Positions 1 through 15,817 of a stretch of 64,000 nucleotides of DNA are shown here, piece after piece. Source of the DNA: Aurelia coerulea (lineage: Eukaryota > Cnidaria > Scyphozoa > Semaeostomeae > Ulmaridae); the NCBI GenBank assembly GCA_039566865.1, contig CM076962.1, positions 9,418,743-9,482,742 of the forward strand, in the 5' to 3' direction. Numbering within the stretch: position 1 is the first letter of the stretch; each line of letters begins with the position of its first letter. The notes beneath the pieces were generated by a model. It saw nothing but the letters and a program-made list of their open reading frames with translations. It had not been told where the DNA came from and made no database searches. Both the position numbers and the translations under genes were made by a program.

Positions 1-3000
1 ATTAATTAAATGTTTATTTTCTCAATTGAAACAAAATATAAACGCAAAAAGTGTCAATTAACGTACTTTACTAGCTACAATTTATATTATAAACAGTATT
101 GCACTCATCGTTCTTTAAAACTTTAGTTTAGCCAGTTATTTCATTTAAAGCACTAAATTAGTGCTGCAAAAACCATTTTTGGAAACATTACTATAGACAT
201 TAGTTTTTTCAATAGTCTTATTTTAGCTTTACTGAATAAACAAACATAGGTTAATTAAATGTTTTTTTTCTCAAAGAAAACAAAATATAAGCACAACAAA
301 TAGGGCTTAACGTACTTTAGTAGCTACAATTTATATTATAAACAGTACTGCATTCATCGTTCTTTAAAACTTTAGTTCTGCCAATTACTTCTTACAATAG
401 ACATTGGTTTTTTCTTTAGTCTCATTTTATCTTTACTGCAGAAACAAACATCGATTATTCAAATTTTTATTTTCTCAAAGAAAACAAAATATCAACACAA
501 AAGTTGTCGATTAGCGTACTTTAGTACATACAATTTATATTATAAAGAATATTGCACTCATCGTTCTTTAAAACCTTAGATTAGCCAGTTACTTCATTTA
601 TAGCACTATGTTAATGCTGCAACAACCATCTTTGGAAACATTACTATAGAAACTAGTTTTTTCAATAGTCTTATTTTAGCTTTACTGACTGAATAAACAA
701 ACATAGTTCAATTAAGTAAATATTTTCTCAAAGAAAACAAAATATAAACACAAAAAGTGTCAATTAGCGAACTTTTGTACATACAATTTATATTATAAAG
801 AATATTGCACTCATCGTTCTTTAAAACTTTAGATTAGCCAGTTACTTCGTTTATAGCACTATATTAGTGCTGCAACAGCCATCTTTGGAAACATTACTAT
901 AGAAATTAGTTTTTTCTTTAGTCTCATTTTGGCTTTATTGCATAAACAAACATCGATTAATTAAATGTTTATTTTCTCAAAGAAAACAAAATATCAACAC
1001 AAAAAATGTCGATTAGCGTACTTTAGTACATACAATTTATATTATAAAGACTATTGCACTCATCGTTCTTTAAAACCTTAGATTAGCCAGTTACTTCATT
1101 TATAGCACTATGTTAATGCTGCAACAACCATCTTTGGAAACATTACTATAGAAACTAGTTTTTTCAATAGTCTTATTTTAGCTTTACTGAATAAACAAAC
1201 ATAGTTTAATTAAAAAATTATTTTCTCAAAGAAAACAAAATATAAACACAAAAAGTGTCAATTAACGTACTTTAGTAGCATTAATTTATATTTTAAAGAG
1301 TATAGCATTCGTCGTTCTTTAAAATTTAGTTTTGCCAGTAACTTCTCTTATAGCACTATATTAGTGCTGCAACAACTATTTTTAGAAACATTACTATTGA
1401 CATTAGCTTTTTCTTTAGTCTTATTTTAGCTTTAATGTATAAACAAACCTCAATTAATTAAATGTTTATTTTCTCAATTCAAACAAAATATAAACGCAAA
1501 AAGTGTCAATTAACGTACTTTAGTAGCATTAATTTATATTCTAAAGAGTATAGCATTCGTCGTTCTTTAAAACTTTAGTTTTGCCAGTAACTTCTCTTAT
1601 TGCACTATATTAGTGCTGCAACAAATATTTTTGGAAACATTACTATAGACATTAGTTTTTTCTTTAGTCTTATTTTAGTTATAATGCATAAACAAACCTC
1701 GATTAACTAATGTTTATTTTCTCAAAGAAAATAAAATATAAACACAAAAAGTGTTGATTAACGTACTTTAGTAGCTTCAATTTATATTTTAAAGAGTATA
1801 GCATTCGTCGTTCTTTAAAACTTTAGTTTTGACAGTAACTTCTCTTATAGCACTATATTAGTGCTGCAACAACTATTTTTAGAAACATTACTATTGACAA
1901 TAGCTTTTTCTATAGTCTTATTTTTGCTTTAATGTATAAACAAACCTCAATTAATTAAATGTTTATTTTCTCAATTGAAACAAAATATAAACGCAAAAAG
2001 TGTCAATAAACGTACTTTACTAGCTACAATTTATATTATAAACAGTATTGCACTCATCGTTCTTTAAAACTTTAGTTTAGCCAGTTACTTCATTTAAAGC
2101 ACTAAATTAGTGCTGCAAAAACCATTTTTGGAATCATTACAATAGACATTAGTTTTTTCTTTAGTTTTATTTTAGTTCTAATGCATAAACAAACCTCGAT
2201 TAACTAATGTTTATTTTCTCAAAGAAAATAAAATATAAACACAAAAAGTGTTGATTAACGTACTTTAGTAGCTTCAATTTATATTCTAAAGAGTATAGCA
2301 TTCGTCGTTCTTTAAAACTTTAGTTTTTGCCAGTAACTTCTCTTATTAGTAATAGTGCTGCAACAAATATTTTTGGAAACATAACTATAGACATTAGCTT
2401 TTTCTTTAGTCTAATTTTAGCTTTACTGAATAAACAAACATAGATTAATTAAATGTTTATTTTCTCAAAGAAAACAAAATATAAACACAAAAAGTGTCAA
2501 TTAACGTACTTTAGTAGCATTAATTTATATTTTAAAGAGTATAGCATTCGTCGTTCTTTAAAACTTTAGTTTTGCCAGTAACTTCTCTTATTGCACTATA
2601 TTAGTGCTGCAACAAATATTTTTGGAAACATAACTATAGACATTAGCTTTTTCTTTAGTCTTATTTTAGCTTTAATGCATAAACAAACCTCAATTAATTA
2701 AATGTTTATTTTCTCAATTAAAACAAAAAATAAACGAATAGTGGGGGTTAACGTACTTTACTAGCTATAATTTATATTATAAACAGTATTGCACTCATCG
2801 TTCTTTAAAACTTGAGTTTAGCCAGTTTCTTCATTTAAAGCACTATCTTAGTGCTGCAAAAACCATTTTTGGAAACATTACTATCGACGTTAGTTTTTTC
2901 TTTAGTCTTATTTTAGCTTTAATGCATAAACAAACCTCGATTAACTAAATGTTTATTTTCTCAAAGAAAATAAAATATAAACACAAAAAATGTTGATTAA

Positions 3001-3663
3001 CGTACTTTAGTAACTTTGATTTATAATTTATAGAGTATAGCATTCATCGTTCTTTAAACTTTAGTTTTGCCAGTAACTTCTATATAGCACTATATTAGTG
3101 CTGCAACAACCATTCTTGGAAACATTACTATAGACATTAGCTTTTTCTTTAGTCTTATTTTAGCTTTAATGCATAAACAAACGTAAATTAATTAAATGTT
3201 TATTTTTTCAATAAAAAAATATATAAATAAAAAGTGGGGATTAACGTACCTTAATAGCTACAATTTATATTATAAACAGTATTGCACCCATCGTTCTTTA
3301 ACTTTTAGTTCTGCCAGTTAGTTCATTTAAAGCACTATATTAGTGCTGCAACAACCATTTTTGGAAACATTACTATAGACATTAGCTTTTTCTTTAGTCT
3401 TATTTTAGCTTTACTGAATAAACAAACATCGATTAATTAAATGTTTATTTTCTCAAAGAAAAAAATATATAAACACAAAAAGTGTTTATTAACGTACTTT
3501 AGTAACTTTAACTTATAATTTAAAGACTATAGCATTCATCGTTCTTGAAAACTTTAGTTTTGCCAGTAACTTCTTTTAAAGCACTATCTTAGTGCTGCAA
3601 CAACTATTTTTGGAAACTTTACTATAGACATTAGTTTTTTCTTTAGTCTTGTTTTAGCTTTAA

Positions 3664-6600
3664 TGCATAAACAAACCTCAATTAATTAAATGTTTATTTT
3701 CTCAATTAAAACAAAAAATAAACGAATCGTGGGGGTTAACGTACTTTACTAGCTACAATTTATATTATAAACAGTATTGCACTCATCGTTCTTTAAAACT
3801 TGAGTTTAGCCAGTTTCTTCATTTAAAGCACTATCTTAGTGCTGCAAAAACCATTTTTGGAAACATTACTATCGACGTTAGTTTTTTCTTTAGTCTTATT
3901 TTAGCTTTAATGCATAAACAAACCTCGATTAACTAAATGTTTATTTTCTCAAAGAAAAATATATAAACACAAAAAGTGTTGATTAACGTACTTTAGTAGC
4001 TTTAACTTATAATTTAAAGACTATAGCATTCATCGTTCTTTAAAACTTTAGTTTTGCCAGTAACTTCTTTTATAGCACTATCTTAGTGCTGCAACAACTA
4101 TTTTTGGAAACTTTACTATAGACATTAGTTTTTTCTTTAGTCTTGTTTTAGCTTTCCTTAATAAACAAACATAGATTAATTAAATGTTTATTTTCTCAAA
4201 GAACACAAAATATAAACACAAAAAGTGTCAATTAAGGTACTTTAGTAGCTTTAATTTATTATTTAAAGAGTATAGCATTCGTTGTTCTTTAAAACGTTAG
4301 TTTTGCCAGTAACTTCTCTTATAGCACTATATTAGTGCTGCAACAACCATTTTTGAAAACATTACTATAGACATTAGTTTTTTCTTTAGTCTCATTTTAG
4401 CTTCATTGAAGAAAAAAACATCGATTATTTAAATGTTTATTTTCTCAAAGAAAAAAACTTATAAACACAACAAATAGGGCTTAACGTACTTTAGTAGCTA
4501 CAATTTATATTATAAACAGTATTGCACTCATCGTTTATTAAAACTTTAGTTCTGCCAGTTACTTCATTTATAGCACCATATACAATAGCTTTTTCTTTAG
4601 TCTTTTTTTAGCTTTAATGCATAAACAAACGTCAATTAATTAAATGTTTATTTTCTCAATAAAAAAAATTTAAACAAAAAGTGGGGATTAACGTACCTTA
4701 CTAGCTACAATTTATATAATAAACAGTATTGCATCTATCGTTCTTGAACCTTTAGTTTTGCCAGTTACTTTATTTAAAGCACTATAGTAGTGCTGCAACA
4801 ACCATTTTTGGAAACATTACTATAGACATTAGTTTTTACTTTTGTCTTATTTTAGCTTTACTGAATAAACAAACATCAATTAAATAAATGTTTATTTTCT
4901 CAAAGAAAATATATAAACACAACAAATAGGGCTTAACGTACTTTAGCAGCTACAATTTATATTATAAACAGTATTGCACTCATCGTTCATTAAAACTTTA
5001 GTTCTGCCAGTTACTTCTTTTATAGCACCATATACTACAGCTTTTTCTTTAGTCTTATTTTAGCTTTAATGCATAAACAAACGTCAATTATTTAAATGTT
5101 TATTTTTTCAATAAAAGAAGTTTAAACAAAAAGTGGGGATTAACATACCTTACTAGCTACAATTTATATTATAAACGGTATTGCACCTATCGTTCTTTAA
5201 CCTTTAGTTCTGCCAGTTACTTTATTTAAAGCACTATATTAGTGCTGCAACAACCATTTTTGGAAACATTACTATAGACATTAGTTTTGTCTTTTGTCTT
5301 ATTTTAGCTTTACTGAATAAACAAACATCAATTAAATAAATGTTTATTTTCTCAAAGAAAAATATATAAACACAACAAATAGGGCTTAACGTACTTTAGA
5401 AGCTACAATTTATATTATAAACAGTATTGCACTCATCGTTCATTAAAACTTTAGTTCTGCCAGTTACTTCTTTTATAGCACTATATTAGTGCTGCAACAA
5501 CCATTTTTGGAAACATTACTATAGACATCAGCTTTTTCTTTAGTCTTATTTTAGATTTAATGCATAAACAAACCTCAATTAAATAAATGTTTAATTTCTC
5601 GATTAAAACCAAATATAAACACAAAAAGTGTGGATTAACGTACTTTACTAGCTAAAATTTATATTATAAACACTCTTGCACTCATCGTTCTTTAAAACTT
5701 TAGTTTAGCCAGTTACTTCATTTAAAGCACTATCTTAGTGCTGCAAAAACCATTTTTGGAAACATTACTATAGACATTAGTTTTTTCTTTAGTCTTATTT
5801 TAGCTTTACTGCATAAACAAACATCGATTAATTAAATGTTTATTTTCTCAAAGAAAACAAAATATAAACACAAAAAGTGTTGATTAACGTACTTTAATAG
5901 CTTCAATTTATACTTTAAAGAGTATAGCATTCTTCGTAATTTAAAACTTTAGTTTTGCAAGTAACTTCTATTATAGCACTATATTAGTGCTGCAACAACC
6001 ATTTTTCGAAACATTACTATAGACATTAGTTTTTTCTTTAGTCTTATTTTAGCTTTACTGCAAAAACAAACATCGATAAACTAAATGTTTATTTTCTCAA
6101 TTAAATTGAAATATAAACAAAAGGTGGGGATTAATGTACCTTACTAGCTACAATTTATATTATAAACAGTATTGCACCCATCGTTCTTTACTTTTTAGTT
6201 CTCCAAGTTAGTTCATTTAAAGCACTATATTTGTGCTGCGACAACCATTTTTGGAAACATTAGTATAGACATTAGTTTTTTCTTTAGTCTTTACTGAATT
6301 TACAAACATCAATTAAATAAATGTTTATTTTCTCAAAGAAAAATATATAAACACAACAAATAGGGCTTAACGTACTTTAGTAGCTACAATTTATATTATA
6401 AACAGTATTGCACTCATCGTTCATTAAAACTTTAGTTCTGCAAGTTACTTCTTTTATAGCACCATATACTATAGCTTTTTCTTTAGTCTTATTTTAGCTT
6501 TAATGCATAAACAAACGTCAATTAATTAAATGTTTATTTTTTCAATAAAAACAAAAAATAAACGAATAGTGGGGGTTAACGTACTTTACTAGCTACAATT

Positions 6601-9343
6601 TATATTATAAACAGTAGTGCACTCATCGTTCTTTAAAACTTGAGTTTAGCCAGTTTCTTCATTTAAAGCACTATCTTAGTGCTGCAAAAACCATTTTTGG
6701 AAACATTACTATCGACGTTAGTTTTTTCTTTAGTCTTATTTTAGCTTTAATGCATAAACAAACCTCGATTAACTAAATGTTTATTTTCTCAAAGAAAAAT
6801 ATATAAACACAAAAAGTGTTGATTAACGTACTTTAGTAGCTTTAACTTATAATTTAAAGACTATAGCATTCATCGTTCTTTAAAACTTTAGTTTTGCCAG
6901 TAACTTCTTTTATAGCACTATCTTAGTGCTGCAACAACTATTTTTGGAAACTTTACTATAGACATTAGTTTTTTCTTTAGTCTTGTTTTAGCTTTCCTTA
7001 ATAAACAAACATAGATTAATTAAATGTTTATTTTCTCAAAGAACACAAAATATAAACACAAAAAGTGTCAATTAAGGTACTTTAGTAGCTATAATTTATT
7101 ATTTAAAGAGTATAGCATTCGTTGTTCTTTAAAACGTTAGTTTTGCCAGTAACTTCTCTTATAGCACTATATTAGTGCTGCAACAACCATTTTTGAAAAC
7201 ATTACTATAGACATTAGTTTTTTCTTTAGTCTCATTTTAGCTTCATTGAAGAAAAAAACATCGATTATTTAAATGTTTATTTTCTCAAAGAAAAAAACTT
7301 ATAAACACAACAAATAGGGCTTAACGTACTTTAGTAGCTACAATTTATATTATAAACAGTATTGCACTCATCGTTTATTAAAACTTTAGTTCTGCCAGTT
7401 ACTTCTTTTATAGCACCATATACTATAGCTTTTTCTTTAGTCTTTTTTTAGCTTTAATGCATAAACAAACGTCAATTAATTAAATGTTTATTTTCTCAAT
7501 AAAAAAAATTTAAACAAAAAGTGGGGATTAACGTACCTTACTAGCTACAATTTATATTATAAACAGTATTGCATCTATCGTTCTTTAACCTTTAGTTTTG
7601 CCAGTTACTTTATTTAAAGCACTATATTAGTGCTGCAACAACCATTTTTGGAAACATTAGTTTTTTCTTTTGTCTTATTTTAGCTTTACTGAATAAACAA
7701 ACATCAATTAAATAAATGTTTATTTTCTCAAAGAAAAATATATAAACACAACAAATAGGGCTTAACGTACTTTAGCAGCTACAATTTATATTATAAACAG
7801 TATTGCACTCATCGTTCATTAAAACTTTAGTTCTGCCAGTTACTTCTTTTATAGCACCATATACTACAGCTTTTTCTTTAGTCTTATTTTAGCTTTAATG
7901 CATAAACAAACGTCAATTATTTAAATGTTTATTTTTTCAATAAAAGAAGTTTAAACAAAAAGTGGGGATTAACATACCTTTCTAGCTACAATTTATATTA
8001 TAAACGGTATTGCACCTATCGTTCTTTAACCTTTAGTTCTGCCAGTTACTTTATTTAAAGCACTATATTAGTGCTGCAACAACCATTTTTGGAAACATTA
8101 GTTTTGTCTTTTGTCTTATTTTAGCTTTACTGAATAAACAAACATCAATTAAATAAATGTTTATTTTCTCAAAGAAAAATATATAAACACAACAAATAGG
8201 GCTTAACGTACTTTAGAAGCTACAATTTATATTATAAACAGTATTGCACTCATCGTTCATTAAAACTTTAGTTCTGCCAGTTACTTCTTTTATAGCACTA
8301 TATTAGTGCTGCAACAACCATTTTTGGAAACATTACTATAGACATCAGCTTTTTCTTTAGTCTTATTTTAGATTTAATGCATAAACAAACCTCAATTAAA
8401 TAAATGTTTAATTTCTCGATTAAAACCAAATATAAACACAAAAAGTGTGGATTAACGTACTTTACTAGCTAAAATTTATATTATAAACACTCTTGCACTC
8501 ATCGTTCTTTAAAACTTTAGTTTAGCCAGTTACTTCATTTAAAGCACTATCTTAGTGCTGCAAAAACCATTTTTGGAAACATTACTATAGACATTAGTTT
8601 TTTCTTTAGTCTTATTTTAGCTTTACTGCATAAACAAACATCGATTAATTAAATGTTTATTTTCTCAAAGAAAACAAAATATAAACACAAAAAGTGTTGA
8701 TTAACGTACTTTAATAGCTTCAATTTATACTTTAAAGAGTATAGCATTCGTCGTAATTTAAAACTTTAGTTTTGCAAGTAACTTCTATTATAGCACTATA
8801 TTAGTGCTGCAACAACCATTTTTCGAAACATTACTATAGACATTAGTTTTTTCTTTAGTCTTATTTTAGCTTTACTGCAAAAACAAACATCGATAAACTA
8901 AATGTTTATTTTCTCAATTAAATTGAAATATAAACAAAAGGTGGGGATTAATGTACCTTACTAGCTACAATTTATATTATAAACAGTATTGCACCCATCG
9001 TTCTTTACTTTTTAGTTCTCCAAGTTAGTTCATTTAAAGCACTATATTTTTGCTGCAACAACCATTTTTGGAAACATTAGTATAGACATTAGTTTTTTCT
9101 TTAGTCTTTACTGAATTTACAAACATCAATTAAATAAATGTTTATTTTCTCAAAGAAAAATATATAAACACAACAAATAGGGCTTAACGTACTTTAGTAG
9201 CTACAATTTATATTATAAACAGTATTGCACTCATCGTTCATTAAAACTTTAGTTCTGCAAGTTACTTCTTTTATAGCACCATATACTATAGCTTTTTCTT
9301 TAGTCTTATTTTAGCTTTAATGCATAAACAAACGTCAATTAAT
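3664..9343 (+). repeat. Higher-order repeat of about 2.84 kb, two copies
   Basis: About 3664-6503 and 6504-9343 are two near-identical runs of about 11-12 monomers. Rare variants recur in the same order at an offset of about 2.84 kb: the GTGGGGGTTAACG monomer (3730, 6570), AATTAAGGTACTTTAG (4231, 7070), the truncated CACCATATAC monomer (4575, 7414) and CTTTAGAAGCTAC (5395, 8213). The second copy has lost 13-14 bp next to GGAAACATTA twice (near 7655 and 8098), so the offset shrinks to about 2.81 kb. This indicates recent amplification of a multi-monomer block. Confidence 0.85.
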
Positions 9344-10369
9344 TAAATGTTTATTTTTTCAATAAAAAAAATTTATAAGCAAGAAGTGGGGATTAACGTA
9401 CCTTACTAGCTACAATTTTTATTATAAACAGCATTGCACCCATCGTTCTTTAAACTTTAGTTCTGCCAGTCACTTCATTTATAACACTATATTAGTGCTG
9501 CAACAACCATTCTTGGAAACATTACTATAGATATCAGCTTTTTCTTTAGTCTTATTTTAGATTTAATGCATAAACAAACCTCAATTAAATAAATGTTTAA
9601 TTTCTCGATTAAAACCAAATATAAACACAAAAAGTGTGGATTAACGTACTTTACTAGCTAAAATTTATATTATAAACAGTCTTGCACTCATCGTTCTTTA
9701 AAACTTTAGTTTAGCCAGTTACTTCATTTAAATCACTATCTTAGTGCTGCAAAAACCATTTTTGGAAACATTACTATAGACATTAGTTTTTTCTTTAGTC
9801 TTATTTTAGCTTTACTGCATAAACAAACATCGATTAATTAAATGTTTATTTTCTCAAAGAAAACAAAATATAAACACAAAAAGTGTTGATTAACGTACTT
9901 TAATAGCTTCAATTTATACTTTAAAGAGTATAGCATTCCTCGTAATTTAAAACTTTAGTTTTTGCAAGTAACTTCTATTATAGCACTATAGTGCTGCAAC
10001 AACCATTTTTCGAAACATTACTATAGACATTAGTTTTTTCTTTAGTCTTATTTTAGATTTACTGCAAAAACAAACATCGATAAATTAAATGTTTATTTTC
10101 TCAATTAAATTGAAATATAAACAAAAGGTGGGGATTAATGTACCTTACTAGCTACAATTTATATTATAAACAGTATTGCACCCATCGTTCTTTAACTTTT
10201 AGTTCTCCAAGTTAGTTCATTTAAAGCACTATATTTATGCTGCAACAACCATTTTTGGAAACATTACTACAGACATTAGTTTTTTCTTTAGTCTTATTTT
10301 AGCTTTACTGCATAAACAAACATCGATTAATTAAATGTTTATTTTCTCAAAGAAAACAAAATATAAGCA

Positions 10370-13300
10370 CAAAAAGTGTCGATTAACGTACTTTAATAGC
10401 TTTAATTTATATTTCAAAGAGTATTGCACTCATCGTTCTTTTAAAACTTTAGTTTTGCCAGTAACTTCTTTTATAGCTTTATATTAGTGCTGCAACAACC
10501 ATTTTTGGAAACATTACTATCGACATTAGTTTTCTCTTTAGTCTTATTTTGGCTTTAATGCATAAACAAACGTCAATTAAATAAATGTTTATTTTCTCAA
10601 TTAAAACAAAACATAAACAAAAAGTGGGGATTAACTTACCTTACTAGCTACAATTTACAATAAACAGTATTGCAGCCATCGTTCTTTAACCTTTAGTTCT
10701 GCCAGTTACTTCTTTTATAGCACTGAATCAGTGCTGCAACAACAATTCTTGGAAACATTACTACAGACATTAGCTTTTTCTTTAGTCTTATTTTAGCTTT
10801 AATGCATAAAAAAACATCGATTAATTAAATGTTAATTTTCTCAAAGAAAACGAAATATAAACGAAAAATATGTCGATTAACGTACTTTACTAGCTTTAAT
10901 TTATATTTTAAAGATTATAGCATTCATCGTTCTTTAAAACTTAAGCTTTGCTAGTAACTTCTTTCATAGCACTATTTTAGTGCTGCAACAACCATTTTTG
11001 GAAACATTACTATAAACATTACTTTTTTCTTTAGTCTTATTTTAGCTTTACTGAATAAACAAACATAAATTAATTAAATTTTTATTTTCTCAAAGAAAAC
11101 GAAATATAAACACAAAAAGTGTCAATTAACGTACTTTAGTAGCTTTAATTTATATTTTAAAGAGCATTCGTTGTTCTTTAAAACTTTAGTTTGCCAGTGA
11201 CTTCTCTTATCGCACTGTATCAGTGCTGCAGTAACAATTCTTGGAAACATTTCTAGTGACGTTAGCTTTTTCTTCAAGCTTATTTTAGCTTTAACTTTAA
11301 TAAACAAACATCGATTAACTAAATGTTTATTTTCTCAAAGAAAATAAAATATAAACACAAAAAATGTCGATTAACGTACTTTAATAGCTTTAATTTATAT
11401 TTTAAAGATTATAGCATTCATCGTTCTTTAAAACTTAAGCTTTGCTAGTAACTTCTTTCATAGCACTATTTTTGTGCTGCAACAACCATTTTCGGAAACA
11501 TTACTATAAACATTAGTTTTTTCTTTAGTCTTATTTTAGCTTTACTGAATAAACAAACATAGATTAATTAAATGTTTATTTTCTCAAAGAAAACGAAATA
11601 TAAACACAAAAAGTGTCATATAACGTACTTTAGTAGCGTTAATTTATATTTTAAAGAGTATTGCACTCATCGTTCTTTAAAACTTTACTTTAGCCAGTTA
11701 CTTCATTTATAGCACTATATTAGTATTGCAACTACAACTTTTGGAAACATTACTATAGACATTAGTTTTTTCTTTAGTCTTATTTTAGCTTTAATGCATA
11801 AACAAACGTCAATTAAATAAATGTTATTTTCTCAATTAAATTGAAATATAAACAAAAGGTTGGGATTAATGTACCTTACTAGCTACAATTTACAATAAAC
11901 AGTATTGCAGCCATTGTTCTCTAACCTTTAGTTCTGCCAGTTACTTCTTTTATAGCAGTGTATCAGTGCTGCAGCAACAATTCTTGGAAACATTACTACA
12001 GACATTAGCTTTTTCTTTAGTCTTATTTTAGCTTTAATGCATAAAAAAACATCGATTAATTAAATGTTAATTTTCTCAAAGAAAACGAAATATAAACAAA
12101 AAATATGTCGATTAACGTACTTTACTAGCTAGATTTTATATTATAAACAGTCTTGCACTCATCGTTCTTTAAAACTTTAGTTTAGTCAATGACTTCATTT
12201 AAAGCACTATATTAGTGCTGCAACAACCATTTTTGGAAACATTTCTATCGACATTAGTTTTTTCCTAAACATAACATAAACAAACATCGATTAACTAAAT
12301 GTTTATTTTCTCAAAGAAAATAAAATATAAACACAACAAATGGGGCTTAACGTACTTTAGTAGCTACAATTTATATTATAAACAGTATTGCACCCATTGT
12401 TCTTTAATCTTTAGTTCTGCCAGTTACTTCTTTTATAGCACAGTATCAGTACTGTAGTAACAATTCTTGGAAACATTACTACAGACATTAGCTTTTTCTT
12501 TAGTCTTATTTTAGCTTTGATGCATAAACAAACATCGATAAATTAAATGTTTATTTTCTCAAAGAAAAAAAATATAAACACAAAAAGTGTAATTAACGTA
12601 CTTTAGTAGCTTTAATTTATATTTCATAGAGTATTGCACTCATCGTTCTTTTAAAACTTTAGTTTTGCCATTAACCTCTTTTATAGCACTATATCAGTGC
12701 TGCAACAACCATTTTTGGAAACATTACAATAGACATTAGTTTTTTCTTTAGTCTTATTTTAGCTTTACTGCCAAAAACAAACATCGATAAATTAAATGTT
12801 TATTTTCTTTGAGAAAACAAAATATAAACGAATAGTTGGGATTAACGTACTTTACTACCTAAAATCTATATTATAAACAGTCTTGCACTCATCGCTCATT
12901 AAAACTTTAGTTCTGCCAGTTACTTCTTTTATAGCAAAATATACTAGCAATGCATCAACCATTATCGGAAACATTACTATAGACATTAGTTTTTTCTTTA
13001 GTCTTATTTTAGCTTTAATGCATAAACAAACATCGATTAACTAAATGTTTATTTTCTCAAAGCAAATAAAAAATAAACACAAAAAGTGTCAATTAACGTA
13101 CTTTAGTAGCTTTAATTTATATTTTAAAGAGTATAGCATTCATCGTTCTTTAAAACTTTAGTTTTGCCAGTAACTTCTCTTATAGCACTATTAATATAGT
13201 GCTGCAACAACCATTTTTGGAAGCATTACTATCGACATTAGTTTTTTCTTTAGTCTTATTTTAGATTTAATGCATAAACAAACCTCAATTAAATAAATGT

Positions 13301-15490
13301 TTAATTTCTCGATTAAAACCAAATATAAACACAAAAAGTGTCGATTAACGTACTTTAATAGCTTCAATTTATATTTCAAAGAGTATTGCACTCATCGTTC
13401 TTTTAAAACTTTAGTTTTGCCAGTAACTTCTTTTATAGCTTTATATTAGTGCTGCAACAACCATTTTTGGAAACATTACTATCGACCTTAGTTTTTTCTT
13501 TAGTCTTATTTTAGCTTTAATGCATAAACAAACGTCAATTAAATAAATGTTTATTTTCTCAATTAAAACAAAACATAAACAAAAAGTGGGGATTAACGTA
13601 CCTTACTAGCTACAATTTACAATAAACAGTATTGCAGCCATCGTTCTTTAACCTTTAGTTCTGCCAGTTACTTCTTTTATAGCACTGAATCAGTGCTGCA
13701 GCAACAATTCTAGGAAACATTACTACAGACATTAGCTTTTTCTTTAGTCTTATTTTAGCTTTAATGCATAAAAAAACATCGATTAATTAAATGTTAATTT
13801 TCTCAAAGAAAACGAAATATAAACGAAAAATATGTCGATTAACGTACTTTACTAGCTTTAATTTATATTTTAAAGATTATAGCATTCATCGTTCTTTAAA
13901 ACTTAAGCTTTGCTAGTAACTTCTTTCATAGCACTATTTTAGTGCTGCAACAACCATTTTTGGAAACATTACTATAAACATTACTTTTTTCTTTAGTCTT
14001 ATTTTAGCTTTACTGAATAAACAAACATAGATTAATTAAATGTTTATTTTCTCAAAGAAAACGAAATATAAACACAAAAAGTGTCATATAACGTACTTTA
14101 GTAGCGTTAATTTATATTTTAAAGAGTATTGCACTCATCGTTCTTTAAAACTTTAGTTTTGCCAGAAACTTCTTTTATAGCACTATATTAGTATTGCAAC
14201 TACAACTTTTGGAAACATTACTATAGACATTAGTTTTTTCTTTAGTCTTATTTTAGCTTTAATGCATAAACAAACGTCAATTAAATAAATGTTAATTTCT
14301 CAATTAAATTGAAATATAAACAAAAGGTTGGGATTAATGTACCTTACTAGCTACAATTTACAATAAACAGTATTGCAGCCATTGTTCTCTAACCTTTAGT
14401 TCTGCCAGTTACTTCTTTTATAGCAGTGTATCAGTGCTGCAGCAACAATTCTTGGAAACATTACTACAGACATTAGCTTTTTCTTTAGTCTTATTTTAGC
14501 TTTGATGCATAAACAAACATTGATTAACTAAATGTTTATTTTCTCAAAGAAAATAAAATATAAACACAACAAATGGGGCTTAACGTACTTTAGTAGCTAC
14601 AATTTATATTATAAACAGTATTGCACCCATTGTTCTTTAATCTTTAGTTCTGCCAGTTACTTCTTTTATAGCACAGTATCAGTGCTGTAGTAACAATTCT
14701 TGGAAACATTACTACAGACATTAGCTTTTTCTTTAGTCATATTTTAGCTTTGATGCATAAACAAACATTGATTAATTAAATGTTTATTTTCTCAAAGAAA
14801 ACAAAATATAAACACAAAAAGTGTCAATTAACGTACTTTAGTAGCTTTATTTTATATTTTAAAGAGCATTCGTTGTTCTTTAAAACTTTAGTTTTGCCAG
14901 TAACTTCTCTTATCGCACTGTATCAGTGCTGCAGCAACAATTCTTGGAAACATTACTACAGACATTAGCTTTTTCTTTAGTCTTATTTTAGCTTTAATGC
15001 ATAAAGAAACATCGATTAATTAAATGTTAATTTTCTCAAAGAAAACGAAATATAAACAATAAATATGTCGATTAACGTACTTTACTAGCTAGATTTTATA
15101 TTATAAACAGTCTTGCACTCATCGTTCTTTAAAACTTTAGTGTAGTCAATGACTTCATTTAAAGCACTATATTAGTGCTGCAACAACCATTTTTGGAAAC
15201 ATTACTGTCGACATTAGTTTTTTCCTAAACATAACATAAACAAACATCGATTAACTAAATGTTTATTTTCTCAAAGAAAATAAAATATAAACAAAACAAA
15301 TGGGGCTTAACGTACTTTAGTAGCTACAATTTATATTATAAACAGTATTGCACCCATTGTTCTTTAATCTTTAGTTCTGCCAGTTACTTCTTTTATAGCA
15401 CAGTATCAGTGCTGTAGTAACAATTCTTGGAAACATTACTACAGACATTAGCTTTTTCTTTAGTCTTATTTTAGCTTTGATGCATAAACA
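10370..15490 (+). repeat. Second higher-order repeat (about 2.96 kb offset), two copies
   Basis: Matched monomers recur at about 2.96 kb: TAAATGTTAA with the ATATGTCGATT variant (10826 and 13788; 12061 and 15021) and the shortened TTTTTTCCTAAACATAAC monomer (12264 and 15224). In the middle of the block the offset is about 2.47 kb (11571 to 14039). One copy has therefore gained or lost two monomers, as expected from unequal exchange. Confidence 0.75.
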
Positions 15491-15817
15491 AACATAGATT
15501 AATTAAATGTTTATTTTCTCAAAGAAAACAAAATATAAACACAAAAAGTGTCATATAACGTACTTTAGTAGCTTTAATTTTTATTTTAAAGAGTATAGCA
15601 TTCGTCGTTCTTTAAAACTTTAGTTTTGCCAGTAACTTCTCTTATAGCACTATTAATATAGTGCTGCAACAACCATTTTTGGAAACATTATTATAGACAT
15701 TAGCTTTTTCTTAAGTCTTATTTTTGCTTTAATGCATAAATAAACGTCAATTAAATAAATGTTTATTTTCTCAATTAAATTGAAATATAAACAAAAGGTG
15801 GAGATTAATGTACCTTA